Below are positions 1 to 11,849 of a DNA stretch of 64,000 nt, one piece after another (the stretch's first letter is position 1; each line of letters begins with the position of its first letter). This DNA comes from Ottelia alismoides (lineage: Eukaryota; Streptophyta; Magnoliopsida; Alismatales; Hydrocharitaceae). Made by a program: the position numbers and the translations under genes. The stretch is from contig JAZKJV010000087.1 of the NCBI GenBank assembly GCA_037367405.1, forward strand, positions 232,501 through 296,500, given 5' to 3'. The notes under the pieces were generated by a model. It was given only the letters and a program-made list of their open reading frames with translations. It ran no database searches and was not told where the DNA came from.

Positions 1-402
1 AAATTAAAATTATCTAATTATATCTTTAAAAAACGGATACAGATATAAAACAGATACTGATCGCATACGAGTAATGTTGGAAATGCTCAATAGAATCGAA
101 TTAAATATATAAGAATTGGATGGAAAACAAAGGATATTAATGCACTAAACGTGTTTGTATCATAAAAATTATATAAATATGGTTAAAGGATGTAGAGAAT
201 TATTTATGTAGGGTTAAAAATAAATCCATGACTATATTTATATACGAAAACGGATATACGGATACGGATGTTTTCGGATATCAAACGATATCAATATCTA
301 TAACCATTTTAAAATGAATACGGATACAGATGTCAAAATCTGTATAAAACAGATATGGTGACGGATCGGATACAGATATATCTATATCTGTTTACATCCC
401 TA
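1..402. repeat. hAT-like repeat, right-end fragment
   Basis: The stretch is built of short GGATACGGATAT-type repeats and ends with GTTTACATCCCTA. That ending resembles the terminus of three other copies in the window (1789, 48055, 55745). The left end lies outside the window. A non-autonomous hAT-type element is inferred from the CCCTA end. There is no coding content. Confidence 0.5.
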
Positions 403-1374
403 GTTGCAGCACGGAAACTGCATAGGCTGGTTGTAATATGGGTGGTGTCATGAACCGTTCGATCTTCACATGGTATACGCTAAAAAATACATGGATTTCA
501 CGTGACCTGCTCGATTTTGATAGCGGCCCACGATCAAATATCCAGATATCCAAATATATGGATTGAATTTATGATAATCACTCCAGATGTCTATCATTTT
601 TTGTTCAAATATAATGTTTATATTTAGTGTATTTTAACGACTAACCGAAAAGTCAACGTTTAATGAACTTAAAAACCATTTAAAAAAGAAATGAACATTT
701 AATCATTAAGATAAAATAGTCATAATTAGCGGATTTAAGCAACATATTTGATAATTAGCGGAATTAGCGGATTCTCAAAAATATATTCATTTTTTGAAAA
801 CTGACTCGTAATCATTATGTTTAAAGATTTTGTCTATCTTGATATATTCATAAACATAATGGTCTATCTTTAACTACACTGCATGTACATTAAAAAGACA
901 TATTTTTAGCATAAATTATGAATTATTTTTTTCTTGTCATCGAAATACAGTTTTCAAATATACCTGTTAGAAGATACTTATTATGCAATTCATGGTCCAT
1001 CAGAAGTTATTAAAACTTACATACATGTCCAGGTTTATGTTGAAAGAAATTTAATATATACACCTTATTAAATTAAGTTTTTTATTCTTAATTTTGCAAA
1101 CGAAGATACTTTGTTGTACTTTTAACATAAACATATATATTTCCCTAAGCCTTTTTGCAATAATTTGTTATACATTAAACGGGGAAAATTACGAGTCTTC
1201 ATTAAATAATATTAATATTGAATTTTTAAGAGGAAGTAATGTTTTTTATATTTCCCTGTACAGAAGCATGGGTCTGGCACTAGTTAATTATCAATAAGCC
1301 ACCATAAAATGATCGTCTGTGAAAATAGGAAATGGCGTGAAAATTTATGAACGATAGCAAAGAGCATATAAACT
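403..1374. other. AT-rich intergenic, nothing recognised
   Basis: I see no gene, RNA or structured repeat here. A 67-codon open frame at 1094-1297 has AT-driven composition and no recognisable motif, so I do not call it a gene. Confidence 0.5.
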
Positions 1375-1750
1375 ATCCTATGTTGTAACTTTAATCTCAT
1401 TTTTTTGTGATTTCGATCTCAAAATCCAACTTATAGATCAATGCTTTACTTGGCCGTCAAATTTTGCTCAAACCTGAGCTTATTTGCTAATTTATCTTAA
1501 TGGTCAAAAATTCGATCAAGATCTAAGTAACTTAAACTCTGCTTACAAAACGATCTAGTCTTTAAATCATTAAGATAAAATAACATATAAGATTGGATTT
1601 GAGCGAAATTTAGAGGATATGTAGAGTATTGATCAAAGATTCAATCTATAAGGTTGGATTTTGGGATCGAAATCACAAAAATAATAAATAAGATTACAAC
1701 CCCTATCTTGTAACACTAGTACTAGTTCAGTGGAGGATCCTCTTCCTCAT
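1375..1750. repeat. Mutator-type MITE copy, left end degraded
   Basis: The inner sequence closely matches the inverted-repeat MITE at 3798-4209: both arms carry versions of AAAATCCAACTTATAGAT and the AAGATAAAAT block. The right end reads GAGGATCCTCTTCC, like that element's terminus. The matching left terminus is missing, so the copy is truncated and I cannot assign a target duplication. Confidence 0.55.
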
Positions 1751-1788
1751 GTCCACCGGTCCATCCAAGTGTCATGAGTAGTTCCAAC

Positions 1789-2380
1789 TAGGGATGAAAA
1801 CGGATATGGAGTTATCCGAATATCCGCTTACTATATTTGAAAAATTATCGGATATGGATAACCGTATCCGAATATTAATCAAATATGGATCGAATATGGA
1901 TATGGGTTGTAAAAATTTTCTGGATATGGATACGAATATGGTAATGGCTTGAATATCACTACAAGGAAAATATGTTGTGGCTACAGAATTATGCCCACGG
2001 ATGTGGGATTTGTGGCCACGGAATAGGGCTCTAGCCACAACACGTTGTGGCCAGTAGCTGTAGCTACAAGTCTTGTCGCGGGAGTTTTCTAACCATGAAT
2101 ATGTTGTGACCACTACAAGTGACCACGAAACTTATCGTGGCCACAACACTTGTGTGAAGACTTTGGCCACGTATTGTAGATACTAGAAACTAGTGATCAC
2201 GGAATTATCGTGGCCACAAGTTTCCGTAGCCACATTCCATGACCACAACTCATTTTTCTTGTAGTGTATCCGGATCTAGATCCGGATATCCGAATACAAT
2301 ACTTAATATTATTTTATATATTAATTAATATAATATAAGCGACAACCTCGTGTTATTATATTAGTATTATATATTATAAA
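1789..2380. repeat. hAT-like MITE, interrupted by a CACTA MITE
   Basis: It starts with TAGGGATGAAAACGG, continues with ATCCGGATAT repeats, and shares its AT-rich core with the complete copy at 48055-48381. The right terminus is not found, so it is truncated. The CACTA element at 1957-2266 splits it. Removing that element restores a continuous ATATCCGGAT block. Confidence 0.55.
1957..2266. mobile_element. non-autonomous CACTA (En/Spm) element
   Basis: The left end CACTACAAGGAAAAT and the right end ATTTTTCTTGTAGTG are inverted repeats of about 24 bp with few mismatches. They are flanked by the 3-bp duplication TAT (1954-1956 and 2267-2269), as expected for CACTA elements. The 310-bp interior is full of short inverted TGTGGCCAC-like motifs, typical of subterminal transposase sites. 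It has no coding capacity. Confidence 0.85.
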
Positions 2381-2590
2381 ATACAATATATTATTGATAC
2401 TAACAAGCTTCCTATTGTTTGGGATAGGCACGCACAAAAATTACGAAATCACGTCTCCCTTTTTGCTTTCGCTCAAGAATGCAAATCACCTTGATGCTCC
2501 CTTTTGTTATGATGCAACTTATTTTTAATTGTCATTTTTTAAAATCATTATGAACTTTGATAAAAAAAATCAGTTTGTATTCGTAAGTAG

Positions 2591-2731
2591 TCTTTATTCG
2601 ATCCGTATTCCGATTCCATGTTTATTGGATCCATATTTGAATTTCACTCTTTATTCGATTCATATCCGGGTTCGTTCTTTATTCGATCCATATTCGGGTT
2701 CGTTCTTTATTTGATCCGTATTCGAATTAGA
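2591..2731. repeat. 28-bp minisatellite, five units
   Basis: Five head-to-tail units of 28, 29, 28, 28 and 28 bp begin TCTTTATTCGATCC or a close variant. It probably grew from the GGATACGAATA-type repeats of the neighbouring hAT-like element. Confidence 0.75.
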
Positions 2732-3117
2732 TTCAGATTCGTATCCTTATTTTTAAGGATATGATTTTTTTAATGTATATCCGTATCCATATTTGTATTC
2801 GATAAAGATGAAGCGAACTCAGATATATATATATATATAGAAATAAACATATCCGATCCATATAGATAGATTGGTCTCTTTCCTGATAAGGCGATCTATT
2901 TCTCTCCTGAGAAGGCGATCCATGCAGGGTGTGGATTCTCTCTTGTACAGCAGAAGTGTTGTAACAACGGAGAACCACTTAGTGGTGGACAAGGCATCAA
3001 GTATTTAATCACATTCGTATCGAAGTGTATGCATAGGATCACACATATTGCGTTAACTGCACAGAATGACAGTCGTATTTACATTGAAGAAGGCAACGGA
3101 AACTCCAGTTCTTCCAT

Positions 3118-3585
3118 CTAATACGCAGACGAGGGTCTACCGGCGAAGGGAAACCCACGACAGCCATAAGGCGGAGGCAGACGCCGCCTGACGGAGAGGT
3201 TGATTATGCCGTTAGGGTTCCCCTTCTCGTCCCTCAGACGATAGCTCAGGAAGTGCAAGTAATCCGCAGGCAGCATGCCCCCCTGGAAATCCGACACGGG
3301 GACAGCCGCCCTCCCCACCAATCTCTCCCCCATCCTTGTATTGCACCTCACCCTCACCTCGACGTGGCGTGTTGCAGGTGAGAGCGCAAGCACGGTCTTC
3401 TCGTCCCAATGCGAGAAGCTGCCTCCGTCGTGATCGACCGTCGTTGTGAATGGAGTAGTGGTGGCGTCGGAGCCGGCGAAGACGGACACAAAAGCGTTCT
3501 TCTTGATACGGTGGCCGGAGAGGGTGAGGTCCTCGGCGGAGATGACGACGATTTCATAGGCAAAGCTCGTGTCGGCATAGGCCAT
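3118..3585 (-). CDS. C2-domain protein, SRC2/BAP-like (copy 1)
   Basis: This single-exon gene encodes 155 residues. A C2 beta-sandwich fills residues ~7-135 (IVVISAEDLTLSG near the start, NPNGIINLSV near the end), followed by a basic Arg-Pro-Gly tail. Small plant C2 proteins of this type (SRC2, BAP1/2) usually bind membranes and act in stress or defence signalling; that role is family knowledge, not shown here. The positions that normally carry calcium-binding Asp residues hold other residues (KKNAFV in loop 1, no Asp run in loop 3), so calcium-independent binding is likely. The ATG at 3585 is chosen because the second copy aligns from the same Met-x-Tyr-Ala-Asp start. The open frame continues upstream to 3795 but matches only non-coding flank. 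Copy 2 is at 49553-50023, about 87% identical by my count. A MITE sits 213 bp upstream. Confidence 0.88.
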   Translation of the reverse strand: MAYADTSFAYEIVVISAEDLTLSGHRIKKNAFVSVFAGSDATTTPFTTTVDHDGGSFSHWDEKTVLALSPATRHVEVRVRCNTRMGERLVGRAAVPVSDFQGGMLPADYLHFLSYRLRDEKGNPNGIINLSVRRRLPPPYGCRGFPFAGRPSSAY

Positions 3586-3797
3586 GCAGACGGTCTCCCT
3601 CTCAGATAGGACTAGAAGGCAGAAGCAGATGGGGTTTGTTGGGATATGGCGTGTGTTCACGGTTCTTATGTAATATGGCCACACGGTACAATGAAGTCTT
3701 CTCAGTCGGTTCAATTCAACGCGTGGGTTCAATACAACGCGGACCGCGTAATAAAAGACCACGCTTTCAGAAACAGAATGGCGTGCTTCCTTCACGG

Positions 3798-4209
3798 GGG
3801 AGAGGATTCTCTCCTGTAGAATGTTTTGCAGCAGAGGTGCTTTAAACTAAAATAATTTTTTTTTAATTTAGATTATAAAATCCAACCTTACAGATTGATC
3901 TTAGGTTAATATTCTATAAATTTTTTAAATTTCACTTAAATCCGACATTATTTACTATTTTATCTTAATAGTTCAAGATTCAAATCTTTTTTAAATGGAG
4001 TTCAAGCTGCTTAGATCTTGACCAATTGTTTGACCATTAAGATAAGATAGCAAATAATGTCGGATTTGAACAAAATTTGGAGGATATATAGAGTATTAAC
4101 CCAAGATTCAATCTATAAGGTTGGATTTTAGAATCTAAATCACAAAAAAAATTATTTGGGTTTACAGCACCTCTGTTGCAAAACCTTATACAGCAGAGAA
4201 TCCTCTTCC
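3798..4209. mobile_element. Mutator-type inverted-repeat MITE
   Basis: The 412-bp element has ~190-bp inverted arms starting GGGAGAGGATTCTCT on the left and GGAAGAGGATTCTCT on the right (reverse complement). It is flanked by a perfect 9-bp duplication CCTTCACGG (3789-3797 and 4210-4218), the size made by Mutator-like transposases. It lies in the promoter region of the first C2 gene. The paralog at 50.2 kb carries related sequence at this position without any insert. Confidence 0.9.
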
Positions 4210-4218
4210 CCTTCACGG

Positions 4219-5239
4219 TGCGGTCCTTAGTGGACGTTTATTGAAATTTTTTAATTTCAAATTCTCAAATCTTGTATGAAACTAATTAAATAAAATTATT
4301 TTAAAGATAGTCCTCTTTTTTTATTTTCTAAATCAATTTTTTTTTCAAAATTTCTACATATGCATGATTTCTCTTATTTTACAATGGTGTAACATATTAT
4401 TTTTTTCCTAAAATGAGTACATATTGTTGTCGATAGAAGTGTATTTTTTCTCAAATGAGGGCAGAAATTTCGTACGACATCTCATATAGACTCTATCTCT
4501 TAAGTTTTAAAAAACAATAGAAATCAAATATGAAGAAATTCACCATGACATATTAATAATCTCAACATTCAATATTTTAACGTCTATCCATTTAAAAGAA
4601 ATGCATATACTCTATTAAAATCATATAAAAATTATATTTTTATGAAATAATGTAAAATAGTTTATATTGATCTATGGTATTAGTTTCCTTAGAATTTCTT
4701 TTGGGCATCCTCATCCTCTTCCTTCACCTCCTTTGGTATCGTTCACTGTCTTATTATGAGTATCTTCATGAGTTTTTTACCTTCTTCTTGATATTTCGTT
4801 ATGATTGAGTTACTGCATGACCAGGAGGATGCGATGTAGCTGAGTACTTCCTCGGAAGTTCAGCTACTTGAGTAACTTGACATGTTTGTATAGGCTCTAT
4901 GATCCTTACTCCTGCCGATGATCTGTAAGGCAGATCTGCAGATTGTTGCAGTTGTAGTATGGGAATGCTAAGGAATTATCTCTCCAGCTCAATTGTCTCA
5001 GTTTGACGAACCATCACAAATATATGTGCTTGAAGATCTAAATTGTATTGAGTTGGTTGTGAGAACTGAGAGGGCCGGAGTCAAATTGATTAGAAAGACC
5101 ATCATATAATATTCCCGCAAGCTGTAATTGACTCAAAGCTACAATATATCTTATAAGAATGAAATAATTGCATTCTATTAATCAAGTAATTAAAAAAATA
5201 AATTTTAAATTGATTAATTGAGATAATTAAACATTTAAC
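4219..5239. other. AT-rich intergenic; faint minus-strand coding traces
   Basis: No feature is supported in 4219-4680. In 4690-5130 the minus strand has short open stretches rich in Ser and Gln but many stops. They may be the tail of the degenerate mobile-domain gene to the right; this is weak. Confidence 0.3.
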
Positions 5240-5800
5240 TTATTGCAACCTGAAGTTCCAAAAGGTGGTTGCTCTTGTGACAATCATTTTCGTTAAATCT
5301 CTCATAATGCAAACCTAAAAGATTTGGATTATATTCAATATTATCAATAAAGTAAAAACTAAATTAAATTAATTTGATAATAAAATATAATGTGTACCAT
5401 ATGTCTCAAACATTGGTTATTTTTCTTAAGATCTTTATCCGTTGAATCCCTTATAATGCATAACTAAAATATTTAGATTATATTTAATACTTTAATTTGA
5501 AAAAATTTAAATAAACTTTTATAATAATCAGATAAAGAAATTATTGTCATTTGAAGTATCAAATGTTGATTGTTGTAGTTGAGATTCATGTCCAATGAAA
5601 TCCGCATAAGGTAAATATGAAAGATTTTGATTATAAATATTATGTAAAAACATAAAATCAAAGTTGAAATATTTAGATCATCAAATAATGAAATTTGTGA
5701 ACTTGAAGTAGCAAACGTTGGTTGTTGTTGTTGTTGAAAACCATCTCCTCTACATCCCGTGTAACTCATACCTAAAGAGATTTGCATCATATGTTTATCA
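5240..5800 (-). repeat. four-unit ~151-bp tandem array, possibly repeated exons
   Basis: Unit starts near 5251, 5402, 5552 and 5704 give a steady period of 150-152 bp. Each unit holds a TGAAGTnnCAAA block (degenerate in unit 2), a GTTG-rich stretch and an ATAATGCAnACCTAAA-like block. On the minus strand the units give short related peptides, in the rightmost one with five consecutive Gln. This could be exon duplication in the adjacent mobile-domain gene, now degenerate. The repeats are seen; the exon idea is inference. Confidence 0.55.
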
Positions 5801-6289
5801 AAATGAGTCGACCAAAAGAGATGTAATTAAATCTAAAGAAATGATGAAATATGATGCCCCGATGGTATGCAGATCTTGTTGTGGTATGTATTGATTGTCA
5901 TGGTGATGGAAAGGACATCAAAGAGAACATATTTATTATGTCATCAAAGTTTGCAATTGTATGTCAACTTTTGCCCTCATCGTAGAAGGTAAGTCTTTTG
6001 ATCGTCCAATTTCATTAAGACTGATCTTTCCTTCTAGAATCGTATCCACCTAATTAATTTATGATTCAATCAATAAATAGAATAGCGTAAATTTAATTAT
6101 AATTACATAAAACATACCAGTCTTTTTTCTACTGGGCCAAGAGATTGGTCAATTATTGTAGGAGGTGGAATCTGTATCTGGATCCACCTTCTTGTAATAC
6201 TCCAGTACCATTAAATGTACAAATCATTGTTTGCATCTGCATGCTCAACTGCTATCGATTCTTCTCTTTCTCACCATCGACCTGCGTAT

Positions 6290-7123
6290 TACCGATGTAG
6301 AACTGACCGATCTATGATATCAATGCTTCGTGTTTTATTTCGTCGAGAGACAATATGCATCCTCTCAATGGAGGTCGGGATATGTTGTCGCAACTCATAA
6401 TTGGCCTGCCTATATGCACATGCTCCCATGTTTGAACCTGCATGTTATCCAAGTTAATCGAAATAAATCTAGTATTGTTGATGTTTCAATATTTGTAAAC
6501 TATGCATACATGTAGAATTGTGAAAAACCCATAAATCCTAAATGTTCCTATCTTTGCACCCCTATCCAACTCTGCGTACATGTAAACGAAAGCAGCAGCA
6601 CCCCAAGCTAATTGAGTACAGTCTTCAATTCACGTAAATGAAGCAAGTAAACAAAATAGCATTTTTAGTATGTATTTAAATAAATGAGATGTCATTCTTA
6701 GGATTGCATATGCTTAACTGAAGAGGGACAATATCTCCGCCACTATTTGTGAGAACACTGCACCCAATATGATAGAAAAATCAGGACCCTCATCCTAAGC
6801 ATTGTTTCATGCTCATATTCAATAGCCAATAGTGGATCATCAATTCCAAATAAGGTCTCTCTAATACATGATAACTTTACCTTACCACTCTTTATGCGAG
6901 CGAGAATAGCATCTAACAAGCTAAGACAAAGTGATTCCCATCCACTTGATAAAACATCCAAACTAGTAACATGCAAACCATCGACATTCAGCCCACTGAT
7001 CAATCTCATATCTTGTAATGTAATAGTCATCTCTACTAATCGACAGTGAAATTTATCAGTCTCGGGTCGCCATCGCACAAGTATACTAGTCAATAAGGAA
7101 GGATCCACTTGTACCTTTCTCAT
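6290..7123 (-). pseudogene. plant mobile domain (MAIN-like / PP7-long-form-like) fragment
   Basis: The frame at 6743-7123 (minus, 126 residues) carries the family signature: a RWRPET motif, then TITLQDMRLISGLNVDG, matching the 'TxTLQDV...GLxVDG' core of plant mobile domain proteins. About 300 bp downstream on the same strand, a second piece near 6300-6440 contains TWEHVHIGRP, the usual next conserved block. The pieces are separated by AT-rich sequence with stops, which is either a large intron or decay. The family includes MAIN/MAIL proteins needed for genome stability and transposon silencing, and transposon-carried relatives. Too little remains to be functional as seen, so I call it a pseudogene or gene fragment. 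Confidence 0.7.
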
Positions 7124-7535
7124 GTTTACTACACACCAAGTTAGCGGTCCATGGTTTTGGTCAAAGCTTATCCTAAACTTAAAGCTTAAGTTGGAATTTT
7201 TCAGAAGATTTTAGATTCACTAATGATTCTTAATTAGCACTAATCATGATTAACTCTCACTAATCATGATTTAACTTTCACAGTTCGCGATTAACTTTTG
7301 CTAACCATTTATCAATGTTTGCTAATGATATTACCGATCTTCAATCCATCATTAGTTTCTTTAATCACGTTTAATTAGTCTTAATAGCTGTCATTAAGGG
7401 TTAGTGATATCTTAATTCGTCCTTACTTTTCTTTTTTTCGAAAATCATAATAATTCGAGATGAAGTCTGATTCACACGAAGTAAATTTTGTTGGTTTCCT
7501 CTTGATGAACCGGATCTTATGATATAGGATCCGAG
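7124..7535. other. AT-rich intergenic
   Basis: It contains several short irregular repeats of CTAATCATGATTAA around 7230-7340. No gene is recognised. Confidence 0.4.
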
Positions 7536-8111
7536 TAGGGATGTCATTGGGTCAGGTTTGGGGCGGGTATTACTTTTTCCAAACCCATACCCGTTTATAA
7601 TATCACTACCCATACCCGCCCATTTATTAAACGGGTAATTTCTAGTGGGTACCCATATACCTGTCGGATACCCGTGTACCCAATGGGTACTCATATCTTC
7701 GACATGGTAAATCTTAAGTTGTTTATAAATGTATACAAAATTTTCACAGATAGACAAAATAGAATGAGATCGTGTAATATAGATTCATAAAATGTGCAAT
7801 ATATAGAATATAAAATGTTTATTTATGCTAAATATTTAACTCTTTTGTGTTGATAGTTTTTATTTATTAAAGATACAAAAGGTTAGTTAAATAGGAAAAA
7901 AATGGATGGAGAGGAGAAAATTGAGTTGGATATTTATACATGTATATCGATACATATTAGATATGAAATGAATTTGTGTTTAATTTGATTAAAATGCAAC
8001 ACACACATCTATCTTTATATATATAGATATATATTGTATTCGAGTTTGGGGCGTGTTCGGATTTGGGTACCCACAATGCAATCCCAAACCCATACCCATA
8101 CCTGTCACGGG
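7536..8111. repeat. hAT-like repeat with GGGTACCC-type motifs
   Basis: It starts TAGGGATGTCATTGGG and has inverted, repeated GGGTACCCAT and ACCCATACCC motifs at both ends (7540-7700 and 8045-8105) around an AT-rich core. The right terminus is degraded. A shorter related patch lies at 56570-56730. Confidence 0.45.
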
Positions 8112-8690
8112 AAGATGTATTTATTCATTACAATTGAACATCATTATCGAAACCCTCTTTACCTTGCTCACTGAGTCATTAATTACTGATGTTAAAAGAC
8201 AAAAAAAGAACTCTAATTTGATTCGCATATATACTAGAGCATGCTTGATTTGCATTGGTGGAAAAGATTAAGATTGTGCCCATCTTTTAAATAGGAATGT
8301 ATTACCATGTATTCTCAAACCGAACACCTCCTTATGGGTTCGTTTAGTTGCCAGATACCCCGAGATAACCTGGCATGCCTCTGGCTCTACCCCTGCATTC
8401 TTGAATTGAAAATAGTTGTATGAATTGTACAATTTCTTTTTTTATAATAAATTTTAACCACTTTCAAATAAAAAAGTAACATAAAAAATATACTATAATT
8501 AATAAAAAAGAGTTAATATGATGAATAATCAATGTAAAATCACATCATATTTATCATCCCGCTGTCGATTGGGATTATCACAAGGAAAGTTATGGTGCGA
8601 GGAGGTATATCTTCAGTAAGCCTATAGGACATAGAGCGGATTCTTTCAGAACAACCTGAATCGATTGAGATGCTGCAAGGCAGAGGATTA
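8112..8690. other. AT-rich intergenic
   Basis: I see no gene or clear repeat. A 71-residue minus-strand frame at 8540-8755 has no recognisable motif and overlaps the Mutator-like terminus. Confidence 0.4.
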
Positions 8691-8879
8691 TTAAAAAAAG
8701 AATAAATTACACAAAAGTCCATAAATTGTACACCCAATTTCAATGTCATACCCAAACTTTCAAAAGTAACAATGTGGTACCTAATCCGTTAGTTCGGTAA
8801 CAATGTGGTCTTTACGTAACGAGAGGACCTCACCGTCGTCATCTTTTCAATTTCAAGGATGAATACCCCTCATTTACAG

Positions 8880-9246
8880 ACTTTGGACTCGTTCAACATC
8901 ATTCTTCGCTCTTTCTACTCAGGCTGGAAGAGCATGGACAAGCAACATGGTCTTGATCATCGTGTAGGGAGTGATATTGGCGATCAGATGCAAATCGATA
9001 TACATCTCTATCTTCTCGTTAGTGAGCTCGAGATCTTCCACCTTCGTCCCCTCCCCAAAATTTATTCGTGAAGTCCCTCATCCCGTACCTCATCCTCATG
9101 TATGCCACCTCTGCGCTCTTTCTAGTGAACCCCTTCAGCAATACCAGCAAGTGGTTCCTCAGCATCACCTCGCACAGCTCTGCCTCCTCCACCTTCGAGG
9201 GCTCGTCTGAAGGATATTGAGAATCCTTAAGCGCATCACGGAAGCA
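8880..9246 (-). pseudogene. unrecognised coding fragment, possibly captured
   Basis: On the minus strand 9246 to ~9050 reads as good coding sequence (GFTRKSAEVAYMRMRYGMRD). After a frameshift near 9050 it continues as LTNEKIEMYIDLHLIA and TPYTMIKTMLLVHALP, ending in a stop. G/C-ending codons contrast with the AT-rich surroundings. I do not recognise the family. Its position just inside a Mutator-like terminus suggests captured host gene sequence. The copia LTR cuts its upstream side. Confidence 0.5.
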
Positions 9247-11849
9247 TGTTGATCGCATCGTATGCAATCGGAGTAACTAGTCGCACTAGTTGCTAGATGC
9301 GGCGGAAATTAAAAAAAATTAAACTAAATATGAAATCGCATGATCACGAGAACACTTCTCGGATCGTTTCATCAAACCATAAAGTATAAGGAATACCTCT
9401 TGAAGCGTGGTTATGATCGCGAGATCCCAAACGAGAGACCCTCGTGTCTCAAGTCTGATCCATGAAGAATGCACTTGTGGGCACGATGATGAGTCACGTT
9501 CCTCCCGCAATCCTCGATGAAGATCCAAGCAATGGATCCCCTGATTTCGTCAAGCGAAATCTGTTGTCTTCCTTTAGAGTAAGTAACTCCAAAGAAGAAG
9601 GAGATCCTCGAGTCGTCGAAGGCGAAGGCAAGATGCTCTCCTTCTCAATATGCAAAGTGGACGGCCACTTGAAATTGAGAGAGAGCCTAGTCGAGAATGA
9701 GAGAGAGAGGGAGAGAGAGTAGTAGTCTTCTACAACTCTTAATAATGTGTACTTTGGAAGGCTAGGCTAGTCCTCCTTTTATACTTGTTTGGGATCCAAT
9801 GGATCTCAATCGATGGGACACATAGATCCAACGGCCATGCTTGGTCTATGTTATAATCAATGGCTATAATTGTTGTTGGTTAAAACCAACAACATTTATT
9901 TATAATTAAATTAAATATATGTTGCAACATTATCAACACATTTTTAATTTAACATAAATAAATTAGTTAAGAGATTAATCAAGATAATAAAATGAAGATA
10001 ATGTAGCCTCCTAAAAATGGGGCGTCACCCATGACTTTTTCATGGGTGACACCACCTCATCAATGGTGGCTTATTATCTCCTTTTTATTATATCATATTA
10101 TCTCTTAATAACTTGTGATAACTATTATCACATAATTATCCACAAAATTAATTCCAAATTAATTTGTGAATATTTCAATCATGCCATTGAAAAATATGTG
10201 AATCAAATTTACAACCCAAACTAATTTGTAAATTACATTTCCAATTAATTACTTAATGTAAATCCAATTCACATTAATAATTAACAAATGCTATTTACAC
10301 AGTTTCTCTCTCTCTCTAATATATTATAAATCATATTTATAATATATATGATCAATATGGATAGTGCTATCCACATTATTCATATCCATGATAATAAATC
10401 ACATTTAATCATCTTGGATCTCTTTTCTCATGTGCCCAAATAACATGAATTACATTCACGTTATTCATATCTTTGATAATTAAATCACATTTAATTATCT
10501 TAGATATCTCTTCTTATAATATGAATCAAATTCATATTATTCATGATAATTGAATCATATTTAATTATCCATTTTCTCGATGCTTGGATACAGAATTCAT
10601 CAAATGAATTATTCGTGAACTCCTTCAAGAATAACGTGCTTTCTCCGCAGATACTTGGAGATCAGAACAGGGCGATTGTATTATTCCACATATAGTGACT
10701 TGGATATTGAGATCTTATCTCAAATCCAGATCTTACGAATCTCCCACAGATGCTTGATTAAATCAAGACCGCAAATCTAATCTTCTCATTGCATATGAAT
10801 CTCATTCAGACCAATGTCCAACACTTGGACTAAGATCAGATTGCTTCTATACTGAAAGGAGTCACTAAAATCCAGACATGTTTCATCACTCCCCGGAATG
10901 GAAGCATCATGGATATACAATCGTTTATGATCACATCACCCTCGGGTATTCCTAATACCTGTACATCCTGCATACTGGAAGACCTATGAATAACCCGAAG
11001 ATCAAGATCAATTTTGTACTGTCTTCTTCAGGGTTTTATCAATAAGTTTCTCATTTGATCATTGGGATTTGGTATCGATCATATACTTTCTAAAAGCATA
11101 TATCATACCTAGGTCTTGATCATATACTTTCCAAAAGTATATATCAAACCTACAAATTCAGTCAAGCTTCCAAAGCGAGACGACCGTGCACGGAATTTGA
11201 TTCTTCCCAATATCTCATGAGTGAGCTCATGTCTTCCAATTCAGTAGTGAACCTGTATGATCCCTTTGAGAGACCGTATTACTCATATGCCCTTACATGC
11301 ACACCAGCGCACCGGTGTATAGACCTTGGTTAGGCCATCAACCTATCGGTCTACCAAATGTACATGCTCAGACATATAGCAATACATATGTCTCCGGTTA
11401 GAGGATGCGTGCCTATGCTGTGACAGCATTCAACATAGGACTTAGGTTATCTCGATCTCGTTAAGTCAACCCATTGACCTAACTAATCTGACACCTCCGA
11501 ATCACTATTCCCATGCAGAGGACCTGCATCAAGAGGTCGGTCAGATATCAGCCTATGTGAGAAAGGATTGTCATCTCCTACTCAGGCTGGAGATCACATC
11601 TTAACAATCATTTGACGGTGCTTGATGAGTCCTCAATCTAACTCTTTAGATATTCATCCAAGCACCAGCCTCTATGATTCAACAATTGAATCAACAGCTT
11701 TATGATCATGAAGATAGCCATGGTACATAACCCTAATTGTACAGAGGGACCTATTATGCAAATTATTTATTCTTCATTTCAGATCAGGGAATGATATTTG
11801 CAATAACATTTATTGCATAATGGCTCACCGTGAGCTCACATGTCCAACA
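9247..11849 (-). mobile_element. Ty1/copia 3' LTR
   Basis: On the minus strand the LTR begins TGTTGGACATG at 11849, straight after the purine tract AGTGGGAGAT (11850-11859), and ends ...GATCAACA at 9247, giving matching TGTTG...CAACA ends. A minus-strand TATA box, GTATAAAAGGAG, lies at about 9774-9785, with a CT-rich leader (AGAG runs at 9670-9720 on the plus strand) behind it. The 2.6-kb length is long for copia but possible. The right boundary is firm and the left boundary is moderate. Confidence 0.7.

Noticed and set aside
2591..2731. CRISPR-like appearance of regular 28-bp units
   Set aside because: The units are contiguous with no spacers and the genome is eukaryotic, so it is a minisatellite.
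9462..9722. 86-codon plus-strand frame
   Set aside because: It is antisense to the leader of the copia LTR; its GA repeats explain the Arg/Glu run.
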